Source of the DNA: Veillonellaceae bacterium
Lineage (GTDB): Bacteria > Bacillota > Negativicutes > Veillonellales > Veillonellaceae
Length of the DNA: 64,000 nt
Assembly (NCBI GenBank): GCA_900766245.1
Contig: CAAFUR010000033.1
Coordinates: 1 to 64,000 of the forward strand
Direction of reading: 5' to 3'
Shown here: positions 8,927-16,731 of the stretch, piece by piece
Layout of the letters: the number at the start of each line of letters is the position of its first letter
Numbering within the stretch: position 1 is the first letter of the stretch
Notes under the pieces: model-generated
The model's input: only the letters and a program-made list of their open reading frames with translations
What the model was told of the DNA's origin: nothing
Databases searched by the model: none
Program-made: the position numbers and the translations under genes

Positions 8927-9450
8927 TGAATGATGCTCAGAAAATAGCGCTTATCGCGTCATTTCTGCTTCGCTATCCCGATGCCACTTGGTATGATGAA
9001 TTACAAGAATGGAAGGGGGACGCAACATCTGTTGCGCACCCTCAACTCCGTCAAGCCTTGGTAGAATTTTTCGACTATGTGGAAGAAACACCTCGTAAAG
9101 AGTTTGAAGATCAATATGTGCGTACCTTTGACTTTAGTCAGAATACGAATATGTATTTATCTACTTATGAATTACAAGGTACAGGGGAACAAGCAGAAGA
9201 ACTTGTTAAATACAAAGCATTTTTCCTTGAAAATGGCTATGACTTACCAAAAGAAATGCCAGACTTTGTCCCAGCTATTCTTGAATTATGTGCGCTTATC
9301 GAAGAAGAAAAAGCAAAAGAAATTTATGAATACTGTAAACCAAAATTAGAATATATTCGGGAGCGTTTCATTGAAGCGAAATTACCGTATGCATTCTTAT
9401 TTGATGTTATTTTATCTGTTGCTAATGGATTGGAGGACGGTGTACTATGA
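8926..9450 (+). CDS. narJ: Nitrate reductase assembly chaperone
   Basis: A 174-residue NarJ/TorD-family chaperone that inserts the molybdenum cofactor into NarG and holds NarGH before membrane attachment; it is not part of the final enzyme. Typical features are an acidic helical protein with LLRYPD near the start and a YVRTFDFSQNTNMYLSTYE motif. The ATG at 8926 is preferred, since it overlaps the narH stop (TAATG) and has an AGGGGG site 9 bases before it. An in-frame ATG at 8917 lies inside that site's spacing. narI overlaps by four bases at the other end. Confidence 0.93.
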   Translation: MNDAQKIALIASFLLRYPDATWYDELQEWKGDATSVAHPQLRQALVEFFDYVEETPRKEFEDQYVRTFDFSQNTNMYLSTYELQGTGEQAEELVKYKAFFLENGYDLPKEMPDFVPAILELCALIEEEKAKEIYEYCKPKLEYIRERFIEAKLPYAFLFDVILSVANGLEDGVL

Positions 9451-10118
9451 GTTTATTTCTATGGGGCGCCCTGCCTTATATCGCTTTCACCTTCTTTGTC
9501 GTAGGGACTCTTGTTCGTTTCTTTTACTTTGAAAGAAACTGGACCACAAAATCAAGTCAATTTTTAGAAAAGAAACAATTGCGTATTGCGAACCCATTGT
9601 TCCACTTTGGTTTGCTTTGCGTTATCGGTGGCCACGTGGTAGGGGTATTGATTCCTAAAACTTGGACTGCTATGATCGGTATTGATGACCATATGTACCA
9701 TCAAGGCGCGTTGTATATGGGGGCTGTGGCTGGTTTCCTATTTATCTTGGGATTTTTGATGCTCATGAAACGTCGTTTCACAACACCTGAATTACGCGCT
9801 AACACATCTAAAATGGATGTATGGTTGTACTTGTTCTTTACACTAGCTATCGTAAGTGGTATGGCTGGTACCTTATTGAATGCGTCTGGATTCTTTGACT
9901 ATCGTGTATCTATTGGACCTTGGTTCCGTAGCGTATTGATGGCTATGCCAGACCCATCCTTAATGGAAAATGTTCCTGGTATCTTTAAGTTCCATATGCT
10001 ATCCTGGATGATTGTGGCTATCGTATTCCCATTCAGCCGTTTAGTACATTGCTTAAGCGTACCATTTAATTACTTAGCACGACCATTTATTGTGTATCGT
10101 AAACGAGACCGTCGCTAG
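9447..10118 (+). CDS. narI: Nitrate reductase cytochrome b subunit
   Basis: The 223-residue membrane anchor has five hydrophobic segments. It oxidises quinol and passes electrons through two b-haems to NarH. The four haem ligands are in place: His53, His63, His183 and His201, with spacings almost identical to the E. coli protein (10, 120 and 18 residues). It starts with an ATGA overlap with narJ and is the last gene of the operon. A palindromic repeat element starts directly after its stop and can act as the terminator. Confidence 0.97.
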   Translation: MSLFLWGALPYIAFTFFVVGTLVRFFYFERNWTTKSSQFLEKKQLRIANPLFHFGLLCVIGGHVVGVLIPKTWTAMIGIDDHMYHQGALYMGAVAGFLFILGFLMLMKRRFTTPELRANTSKMDVWLYLFFTLAIVSGMAGTLLNASGFFDYRVSIGPWFRSVLMAMPDPSLMENVPGIFKFHMLSWMIVAIVFPFSRLVHCLSVPFNYLARPFIVYRKRDRR

Positions 10119-10312
10119 GTCGTCACTTGTTCCGCTATGTAGCCTGTGGCGTTCGTAACTGAATATGATAAAGGGAAGAGCACGGCATACCCCCTCTCAA
10201 ACGGCATTTCATAATGTTTGTTCAGGAGCACGCCATGGGCTTCTTGCATTTATGTCATTTAAGTAGAAAGGAAACGCCACGAGGCTTTCTACGATAAAGT
10301 GGCGCTCCTTGG
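10119..10312. repeat. Nested palindromic repeat, copy A
   Basis: A non-coding element with an outer pair of arms (gcctgtggcgtt near 10143 and aacgccacgaggc near 10273) and a decayed inner hairpin beginning aagagcacgg near 10176. At its right end gtagaaag (10263-10270) and ctttctac (10285-10292) form a further hairpin. It closely matches the copy at 11236. It starts at the base after the narI stop. The stretch between narI and the next gene holds nothing else but this, copy A' and a promoter. Confidence 0.75.
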
Positions 10313-10326
10313 GGTTGTTTCTTGTG

Positions 10327-10470
10327 TTTTTGTGATTCAGGTAGAAAGGGAACGACGAAAGGCTTTCTACAAAAAAGTACACTCCTTTGGGTTATTACTC
10401 GTGGTGCTATGTAGCCTGTGGCATTCGTAAATAAATAGGACAAAGGGAAGAGTACGTACTCCTCGAAAGC
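10327..10470. repeat. Nested palindromic repeat, copy A' (degenerate)
   Basis: This copy repeats parts of copy A: the gtagaaag/ctttctac hairpin (10341-10370), gctatgtagcctgtgg (from 10407) and the aagggaagag block. The inner hairpin has collapsed to the short palindrome gagtacgtactc. It looks like a partial duplication followed by decay. Confidence 0.6.
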
Positions 10471-10547
10471 TAATCTATTTGATATAATTTATCTAATAAA
10501 AATATATAAAATAGCTATATTTCTGTATATTTCTATAATTTTGATGC

Positions 10548-10576
10548 TTTACAATGAGAATTAATATTGTTATAAT
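10548..10576 (+). promoter_or_regulatory. Promoter of the ferric-reductase-like gene
   Basis: TTTACA (10548-10553), a 17-base spacer and TATAAT (10571-10576). Transcription would start near 10583, after the ATG at 10579, which rules out that upstream start and supports the GTG at 10627. Confidence 0.65.
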
Positions 10577-10626
10577 ATTTGTTGTCTTATGTATTGTTAT
10601 TATTAGGTGAGGAGTGTATTGTACAA

Positions 10627-11235
10627 GTGGAAAACACAGTAAAAAAGCAGTTTAAAAGCAAGTACCATATTTTGGCATGGATTATTTTACTAGCATTAGC
10701 TTTGATTGGTATGGTTGAATATGGTTATTTTTTACAAGATAGACCACCATTCAAATGGCAACTTTATTTAGGATTATTTCCATATGCATCTTGGATAGTG
10801 TTGACGTATCTTACAACAAAACCAAAATGGTTTACTGCACGTTATAATGTAGGTGAAATGTATAAAGTACATCGCATTGTAGGTGTTGTGGCTACTGCCT
10901 TGATAGGTGTTCATTGGTATGTATATTTTGGTAAAGCTGTAAAATCTCCGTTAGGCTGGTGGGGAGGCTATTCATCCTTAACAGCAATGTTTATTGCATT
11001 TTTGGTGGGTATTTTCTTCTTAACACCATGGTTTAAAGGTTTAGCGACAGCTATACCTCGTAAAGTAGCTGTTTGGATTCATAGATTGAACTTAGTAGCA
11101 TTGATTGCTGTGGATATTCATGTACATGGTTTTAAACGACTAGCAGCTATGGTTCCATTTATGCCAGTTTTTGATATACTTACATATGGGTTAGTGATCT
11201 ATTATATCTATTGGATGTTCAAGAAAAGAAACTAA
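10627..11235 (+). CDS. Ferric-reductase-like transmembrane protein
   Basis: A membrane protein of about 202 residues with five or six hydrophobic helices. Paired histidines fit a two-haem b-type cytochrome of the ferric reductase-like fold: YKVHRIVG with ALIGVHWYVYF, and WIHRLNLVALIAVDIHVHG. It has no flavin or NAD domain, so it resembles MsrQ-type or other cytochrome b partners that move electrons through the membrane. The GTG at 10627 is chosen: the GGTGAGGAG site is 13 bases upstream, and the longer ORF would translate promoter sequence. It stands alone between two repeat copies and downstream of narGHJI. No electron donor is evident. Confidence 0.7.
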   Translation: MENTVKKQFKSKYHILAWIILLALALIGMVEYGYFLQDRPPFKWQLYLGLFPYASWIVLTYLTTKPKWFTARYNVGEMYKVHRIVGVVATALIGVHWYVYFGKAVKSPLGWWGGYSSLTAMFIAFLVGIFFLTPWFKGLATAIPRKVAVWIHRLNLVALIAVDIHVHGFKRLAAMVPFMPVFDILTYGLVIYYIYWMFKKRN

Positions 11236-11425
11236 GTCGTCACTTGTTCCGCTATGTAGCCTGTGGCGTTCTTAATTGAATAGGGCAAAGGGAAGAGCAC
11301 GGTATACCCCTCACAAACGGTATTTTATAATGTTTGTTCGGGGCACACCGTGCTCTTCTTGTCTTTGTGTGATTTAAGTAGTTAAGGAACGCCACAAGGC
11401 TACTACTCGCAATGGCGTTCCTCAG
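11236..11425. repeat. Nested palindromic repeat, copy B (best preserved)
   Basis: The outer arms gtagcctgtggcgttctt (from 11256) and aaggaacgccacaaggctac (11384-11403) pair. Inside, aagagcacgg (11293-11302) pairs with ccgtgctctt (11348-11357), and inside that acaaac pairs with gtttgt. The right arm can pair alternatively with tggcgttcct (11413-11422). It starts directly after the stop of the preceding gene. Confidence 0.8.
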
Positions 11426-11446
11426 GGAGTTTTCTCCTATCTATCA

Positions 11447-11475
11447 TTGATGTTACTTTGGTTGCGTGATATAAT
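11447..11475 (+). promoter_or_regulatory. mnmE promoter
   Basis: TTGATG (11447-11452), a 17-base spacer and TATAAT (11470-11475). The transcript would begin near 11482 with a GC-rich stem-loop (aaggcc-acaa-ggcctt, 11482-11497) and a T-rich tail, which may protect the 5' end or act as a weak attenuator. Confidence 0.6.
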
Positions 11476-11563
11476 TTATATAAGGCCACAAGGCCTTTTC
11501 TTTTTATGTGAAATGGTATTACTCAATGCTAGAACGACGGCATTGATGTAGACAGGAGATACT

Positions 11564-12949
11564 ATGTTTTTAGATGACACGATTGCAGCGATTGCGACGG
11601 CTCCAGGGATTGGCGGTATTGGTATTATCCGCATCAGTGGTCCTGAGGCGTGCGATGTTGTGAATCGTATCTTTCACAGTAAACAATCTGTGCCACTGGG
11701 TGAGCGCCAGACGCGAACGATCCATTATGGACATATTGTTCATCCTAAGACGGGTAAAACCTTGGATGAGGTCATCGTGGTGTTGATGAAAGGCCCTCAT
11801 TCCTATACGGCAGAGGATGTAGTAGAGATTCAATGTCATGGCGGTTTTGTGTCAGTCCGTGAAATACTGAAAGTCCTACTTTCAGAGGGGGTACGTCAGG
11901 CAGAAGAAGGGGAGTTTACAAAGCGAGCGTTCTTGAATGGTCGCATTGATTTAACCCAAGCGGAAGCCATTATCGATATTATTGATGCGAAGACGGAGCA
12001 ATCTTTGGAAGTGGCAGTGAATCAATTAGACGGTACCTTATCCAAGTATATTCGCGCCTTACGAGATGAGTTAATCGCTATGATTGCTCATTTAGAGGTA
12101 ACTATCGATTATCCAGAAGAAGATATTGAAGACGTATCGGCTCAAGAGGTACGGACGGGATTAGCTCCCATCCTTGAGAAGATGGACAATCTATTGGCGA
12201 CGGCACAGCGTGGTAAATTATTGCGTGATGGTGTGATGGTGTCCATCATTGGTCGTCCTAATGCAGGGAAATCTAGTTTGATGAACGCTTTACTTCGTGA
12301 GGACCGTGCCATTGTGACGAACATTCCAGGCACGACCCGTGATAGTATTGAAGAATTTTTAACCATCCAAGGGATTCCCGTACGCTTAATTGATACCGCA
12401 GGGATTCGTGAGACCGAAGATATTGTAGAAAGTATGGGCGTTGAAAAAGCACGTCAGTACTTAGATAAAGCAGATGTGGTGGTCCTTGTTATTGATGGGT
12501 CTAAACCATTAGAACCGGAAGAACAAGAGTTGCTACAGCTCATTACGAATCGTCCAAGTATTATCTTCTTGAATAAAGCAGACCAAGCGCAATGTGTTAG
12601 CAAAGAAGAGATTGCGGCACTGGGGACTTTCACAGAGATTGTCACCATCAGCGCGGCCCAAGGGGAAGGTATGGATGAGATGGCGAGGGTCATTACATCC
12701 TTGGTGCAAGGAGGTTCTGTGCAGGCTAGTCATGAGGCGATGCTCAGCAATGTGCGCCACATCACCTTGATGGAACAGGCGAAAGTTAGCTTGGACCAAT
12801 CCATTCTTGCCATAGATAGCGGTATGCCTATCGATTTAATCGTCACGGACATCCGCGCTGCTTGGGAGCTACTAGGTGATATTACTGGTGAAAGTTTACG
12901 TGAATCCATGGTGGATGAATTATTTAAACGATTCTGTTTAGGAAAATAG
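11564..12949 (+). CDS. mnmE: tRNA U34 modification GTPase MnmE
   Basis: A 461-residue GTPase that works with MnmG to place the carboxymethylaminomethyl group on wobble U34 of certain tRNAs. The N-terminal formyl-folate-binding domain (DTIAAIATAPG) is followed by a helical domain with an embedded G domain: P-loop GRPNAGKS at 230-237, then DTAGIR and NKAD. It ends with the catalytic FCLGK motif that is diagnostic of MnmE. The ribosome site is CAGGAG. mnmG follows after eight bases and rsmG after that, a conserved trio often found near the replication origin. Confidence 0.98.
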   Translation: MFLDDTIAAIATAPGIGGIGIIRISGPEACDVVNRIFHSKQSVPLGERQTRTIHYGHIVHPKTGKTLDEVIVVLMKGPHSYTAEDVVEIQCHGGFVSVREILKVLLSEGVRQAEEGEFTKRAFLNGRIDLTQAEAIIDIIDAKTEQSLEVAVNQLDGTLSKYIRALRDELIAMIAHLEVTIDYPEEDIEDVSAQEVRTGLAPILEKMDNLLATAQRGKLLRDGVMVSIIGRPNAGKSSLMNALLREDRAIVTNIPGTTRDSIEEFLTIQGIPVRLIDTAGIRETEDIVESMGVEKARQYLDKADVVVLVIDGSKPLEPEEQELLQLITNRPSIIFLNKADQAQCVSKEEIAALGTFTEIVTISAAQGEGMDEMARVITSLVQGGSVQASHEAMLSNVRHITLMEQAKVSLDQSILAIDSGMPIDLIVTDIRAAWELLGDITGESLRESMVDELFKRFCLGK

Positions 12950-12957
12950 GAGAATAC

Positions 12958-14832
12958 ATGTATTTAGTAGATACGTATGATGTGATCGTCATTGGCGGTG
13001 GTCATGCTGGTTGTGAGGCTGCGTTAGCCACAGCTCGTATGGGGCACCGTACCTTGATGGCTACATTGAATTTAGATAACATTGCTCTTATGCCATGTAA
13101 CCCAGCCATTGGGGGACCTGGTAAAAGTCATCTAGTGTGCGAGCTAGATGCATTGGGCGGTGAAATGGGCATTAATGCAGATGCGACAGCCATTCAAATG
13201 CGCATGCTCAATACGGGAAAAGGACCTGCGGTACATTCCTTGCGAGCCCAATCCGATAAAGTTGCCTACCAACGCCGTATGAAAGAAGTTTTAGAAAATA
13301 CAGAGAACCTCAATGTGAAGCAAATCATGGTTAATGAGTTGCTCATTGAAGAGGGTGTTGTGAAAGGTATTGTGTCTGAATTAGGAGAAGTATACCAAGC
13401 CAAGGCTATCATCTTATGTACGGGTACGTACTTAAAAGGCAAGATTATTACTGGTGAATTGGCGTACACAGGTGGTCCTAATGGACAGCGAACAGCGGAA
13501 TTGTTGTCTCAATCGTTATTGAACCATGGCATTAAGTTAATGCGATTCAAAACAGGTACACCAGCTCGTGTCGATAAACGAACCTTGCACACAGAGAATA
13601 TGGAAATGCAACCTGGTGACTCTCACTATAGAGCCTTCTCCTTTATGTCTGATTGGATCGACCGCAATGAGCAAGTATGTTGGTTGACTTTTACAAATCA
13701 AAATACACATGATATCATTCGTGGCAATTTACATCGTGCCCCTATGTACACGGGTGTCATTGAAGGGACGGGCCCAAGATATTGCCCATCCATCGAAGAT
13801 AAAGTGGTTCGCTTTGAAGATAAACAACGCCATCAATTATTCGTGGAACCAGAAGGCAATCACACCAACGAAATGTACGTCCAAGGTATGAGTACAAGTT
13901 TACCAATCGATGTACAATACGCGTTCCTACGCACTATCCCTGGTTTGGAAGATGTAGAAATCATGCGTCCTGCTTACGCCATTGAATACGATTGCTTAGA
14001 TCCATTGCAATTGACACCTGCTTTACAAGTGAAGCATATCCAAGGTTTGTATTCTGCAGGTCAAGCCAATGGTACATCTGGCTATGAAGAAGCGGCCGCA
14101 CAAGGATTGATGGCAGGTATCAATGCAGCCTTATGGTTAGAAGGAAAAGAGCCATTTATCTTATCTCGCTCCGAAGGCTACATCGGTGTGCTTATCGACG
14201 ATTTGGTAACGAAAGGAACGAAAGAACCGTACCGCATGATGACGAGCCGCAGTGAATATCGCTTGTTACTTCGTCAAGACAATGCAGATATGCGCTTAAC
14301 AGAAAAAGGCTATGAAATCGGACTTGTTAAGGAAGAACGATATAGAGCTTTCAAAGAGAAACAAGGTAAGATCGAAGAAGCGATTCAATTACTAGCGGAT
14401 ACACCTGTAAATCCTAGCGAAGAAACGCAACAAATCTTAGATCGTATTGGTACACCTCGCATCAAAACGGGCATTAAGGCGTACGATTTGGTGAAACGTA
14501 ACGAACTATCCTATGGAGTAGTGGCAGAGGCATTCGGATTGCCTCGCTACGAAGCGCCGGTGGAAGAAGAAATTGATATTACCATTACTTACGATGGATA
14601 TATAAAAAAACAAATGGAACAAGTAGAAAAGGTTCGCAAGTTAGAGGCTAAAATTATTCCTCAAGATTGGGATTATACAGCGATGAAAGGTATATCTTTA
14701 GAAGCCATTCAAAAATTGAACGCTGTGCGCCCCCATTCCATTGGTCAAGCAAGCCGTATTTCTGGGGTATCTCCTGCGGACATTTCTGTGCTCTTAGTGC
14801 AAATTGAGCAGTACTACCGTGAAAGAGGTTAA
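12958..14832 (+). CDS. mnmG: tRNA U34 modification enzyme MnmG
   Basis: The 624-residue FAD protein and partner of MnmE (GidA). The dinucleotide-binding motif GGGHAG lies at 13-18. Family signatures include PCNPAIGGPGKSH and the AGQANGTSGYEEAAAQGL stretch close to the C-terminal half, followed by a helical C-terminal domain that binds MnmE. The length is standard. The ATG at 12958 follows AGGAG with good spacing. It is co-transcribed with mnmE and rsmG. Confidence 0.98.
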   Translation: MYLVDTYDVIVIGGGHAGCEAALATARMGHRTLMATLNLDNIALMPCNPAIGGPGKSHLVCELDALGGEMGINADATAIQMRMLNTGKGPAVHSLRAQSDKVAYQRRMKEVLENTENLNVKQIMVNELLIEEGVVKGIVSELGEVYQAKAIILCTGTYLKGKIITGELAYTGGPNGQRTAELLSQSLLNHGIKLMRFKTGTPARVDKRTLHTENMEMQPGDSHYRAFSFMSDWIDRNEQVCWLTFTNQNTHDIIRGNLHRAPMYTGVIEGTGPRYCPSIEDKVVRFEDKQRHQLFVEPEGNHTNEMYVQGMSTSLPIDVQYAFLRTIPGLEDVEIMRPAYAIEYDCLDPLQLTPALQVKHIQGLYSAGQANGTSGYEEAAAQGLMAGINAALWLEGKEPFILSRSEGYIGVLIDDLVTKGTKEPYRMMTSRSEYRLLLRQDNADMRLTEKGYEIGLVKEERYRAFKEKQGKIEEAIQLLADTPVNPSEETQQILDRIGTPRIKTGIKAYDLVKRNELSYGVVAEAFGLPRYEAPVEEEIDITITYDGYIKKQMEQVEKVRKLEAKIIPQDWDYTAMKGISLEAIQKLNAVRPHSIGQASRISGVSPADISVLLVQIEQYYRERG

Positions 14833-14833
14833 T

Positions 14834-15547
14834 ATGACATTTTCAAACTATGTGAAAGCCCACACCAACACCTATGGGTTGGACCTCACAGATGCACAAA
14901 TTAACCAACTACAACGGTTTTACGAACAAGTGGTAACTACTAATGAGCACATGAACTTAACGGGTATTACAGAACCAGAAGAGTTTGCCTTAAAACATGT
15001 GGTAGATTCTCTATCTTGTTATGACCCTAAGTATTTTACAAAGGGTGCAACGGTCATCGATTTAGGGACTGGGGCAGGCTTTCCAGGTGTTCCCTTGGGT
15101 ATATACGATCCATCCTTACAAATTACTTTGTTTGACTCTTTACAAAAGCGACTCCGCTTTTTAGATGGTGTTATTGAGGATTTAGACTTACAAGGATTAC
15201 AAACTTTACATGGCCGTGCAGAAGATTTGGCACATCAAGAGTACCGGGAATCTTTCGATCTTCTCACTAGCCGTGCAGTGGCTCGTTTATCCATCTTATT
15301 GGAATGGGGACTTCCCTATGTGAAAGTAGGGGGTTATATGGTGGCATTAAAAGGCTCCATCGTACAAGAAGAATTAGAGGAAAGTAAATGTGCTTTATCC
15401 ATCTTGGGCGGTAAAATCGTAGAGGTGAAAGAAGTGACATTACCTACCCTGGATGACAAGCGAGCTATCGTGTACATCAAAAAGATAAAGCCTACGCCGA
15501 AGAAATACCCTCGCAAACCAAAAGAGATTAAAATAAAACCTTTATAG
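14834..15547 (+). CDS. rsmG: 16S rRNA G527 methyltransferase
   Basis: A 237-residue Rossmann-fold SAM methyltransferase (GidB) that methylates N7 of G527 in 16S rRNA. The SAM-binding loop is VIDLGTGAGFPGVPL and the typical HVVDSL motif precedes it. The lysine-rich C-terminal tail fits RNA binding. The start is the ATG at 14834, one base after the mnmG stop and 5 bases after an AAAGAGG site; an ORF reading from 14804 lies inside mnmG. Two hairpins follow the gene. Confidence 0.96.
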   Translation: MTFSNYVKAHTNTYGLDLTDAQINQLQRFYEQVVTTNEHMNLTGITEPEEFALKHVVDSLSCYDPKYFTKGATVIDLGTGAGFPGVPLGIYDPSLQITLFDSLQKRLRFLDGVIEDLDLQGLQTLHGRAEDLAHQEYRESFDLLTSRAVARLSILLEWGLPYVKVGGYMVALKGSIVQEELEESKCALSILGGKIVEVKEVTLPTLDDKRAIVYIKKIKPTPKKYPRKPKEIKIKPL

Positions 15548-15555
15548 CTTTGTAC

Positions 15556-15597
15556 TATAACTTATAATAAAATATAGAAAAATGCTTATAAGTTATA
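15556..15597. other. Inverted repeat after rsmG
   Basis: The 11-base perfect arms tataacttata (15556-15566) and tataagttata (15587-15597) form a hairpin 9 bases after the rsmG stop. There is no T tail, so it may stabilise the mRNA end or bind a protein. Confidence 0.5.
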
Positions 15598-15625
15598 TCT
15601 ATGATATACTTAATGAGTACTCTTT

Positions 15626-15661
15626 ACATGTGCGGTCACGTTGTGTTCGCACATGTTTTAT
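15626..15661 (+). terminator. Hairpin before the MetH activation gene
   Basis: A 9-base perfect stem, acatgtgcg (15626-15634) with cgcacatgt (15648-15656), is followed by tttat. It looks like a terminator for the mnmE operon. It lies 34 bases upstream of the next start, so it may also be an attenuator. Confidence 0.55.
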
Positions 15662-15689
15662 ATTTGCAATACAAGATTGAGGTGAGACA

Positions 15690-16385
15690 ATGGCAATCTA
15701 TAACGGACGATTACCAAAACTCAATGAAGATGAAATAAAACGATACTCCGGATTAAAACATGCGGAGGGATTTCCAGAGCAGTATGTGAAAGAAGCTGCC
15801 CTAGAAGTACAATTAGTGGCAGAACCTCGTGGTGTGTACCAATGCTATGATTACGATGCAGACACACATACAATTCTTAGTAACCCGCCTATGGTGCTGG
15901 ATGCTACAGGCATCATTCGTCATTTAGGGAATGCTAAAAAAGTATATGTTCTCGCTGTCACAGTAGGAGAAGCCGTAGAAGAACGCAGTTCTGCTTTATT
16001 TAAAGAAGGCAAATCTACACTAGGTCTCCTCGTGGATGCAGCGGCCACAACGGCAGTAGAACAAGTGGCAGATCAGGTAAACGAACTCATCGACAGAGAG
16101 GCGAAAAAACAAGGTTTTAAAACGACATGGCGCTTTAGCCCAGGCTATGGCAATTGGCCTGTCACAGTACAGCAAGAATTTGCTAAGATCATTAAAACAG
16201 AAGAAATTGGGTTGACGGTGACAGACACAAGTATGTTATTTCCACGTAAATCAGTAACGGCTATCGTGGGCTGTCAAACAATTGACGAAGAAGGACCAAA
16301 GACTCAACGGGGTTGTACATCTTGTAGTCAAGTAGATTGTGCATCTCGGAAGTTACCAGAAAAGGGAAAGACGTCGTGTATTTAA
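15690..16385 (+). CDS. Methionine synthase reactivation-domain protein
   Basis: A 231-residue stand-alone version of the C-terminal activation domain of MetH. In full-length MetH this domain binds SAM and re-methylates oxidised cob(II)alamin. Recognisable stretches are RFSPGYGNWPV and LFPRKSVTAIVG. The C-terminus carries a cysteine-rich tail (GCTSCSQVDCASRK) that may hold a metal or be redox-active. It is encoded immediately upstream of an 808-residue MetH that lacks this domain, so together the two genes make a split methionine synthase. The start has a TTGAGGTGAG site 7 bases upstream. Confidence 0.88.
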   Translation: MAIYNGRLPKLNEDEIKRYSGLKHAEGFPEQYVKEAALEVQLVAEPRGVYQCYDYDADTHTILSNPPMVLDATGIIRHLGNAKKVYVLAVTVGEAVEERSSALFKEGKSTLGLLVDAAATTAVEQVADQVNELIDREAKKQGFKTTWRFSPGYGNWPVTVQQEFAKIIKTEEIGLTVTDTSMLFPRKSVTAIVGCQTIDEEGPKTQRGCTSCSQVDCASRKLPEKGKTSCI

Positions 16386-16731
16386 ACAAACATGCTGTTT
16401 GTGATAAATAATATAGAAAAGATATCCTAATGATAGTTATACTTTTTGCAACATAATTGATATTTGTGTAAGGTATAATAACTGTTGGTAGTACTATCGT
16501 TGGTATACAGTATCAATCAGTATAAGTTATTATAGTAATTGCGTATGGCTTAGCTGTACTTTATATCGTACTGATAGCCGTAAGATGCTAACAAAGAGAT
16601 TTTGATTAAGAACAATAATTAGATGTATAGATAAGTAGCGTGATGTACTGATGCTGGGGGAAGAGTTTCATCATCATGTGAAGTATATTGCCTAGGACGA
16701 GCAATGTGCCTGATACATAAGTGAGGGACAT
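16386..16731 (+). other. Long metH leader region, unassigned
   Basis: There is no gene in these 346 bases. An imperfect stem is visible at 16548-16585 (cttagctgtac against gtactgatagccgtaag). A second small hairpin, attgc/gcaat, lies near 16690-16709. I looked for the conserved boxes of cobalamin, SAM-I and T-box leaders and did not find them. It may be an unrecognised structured leader or simply a promoter region. Confidence 0.4.

Noticed and set aside
10255..10443. 62-codon frame on the minus strand
   Set aside because: It is a translation of the palindromic repeat copies, not a gene.
16386..16731. Cobalamin or SAM riboswitch before metH
   Set aside because: The conserved B12-box and S-box sequences were looked for and not found.
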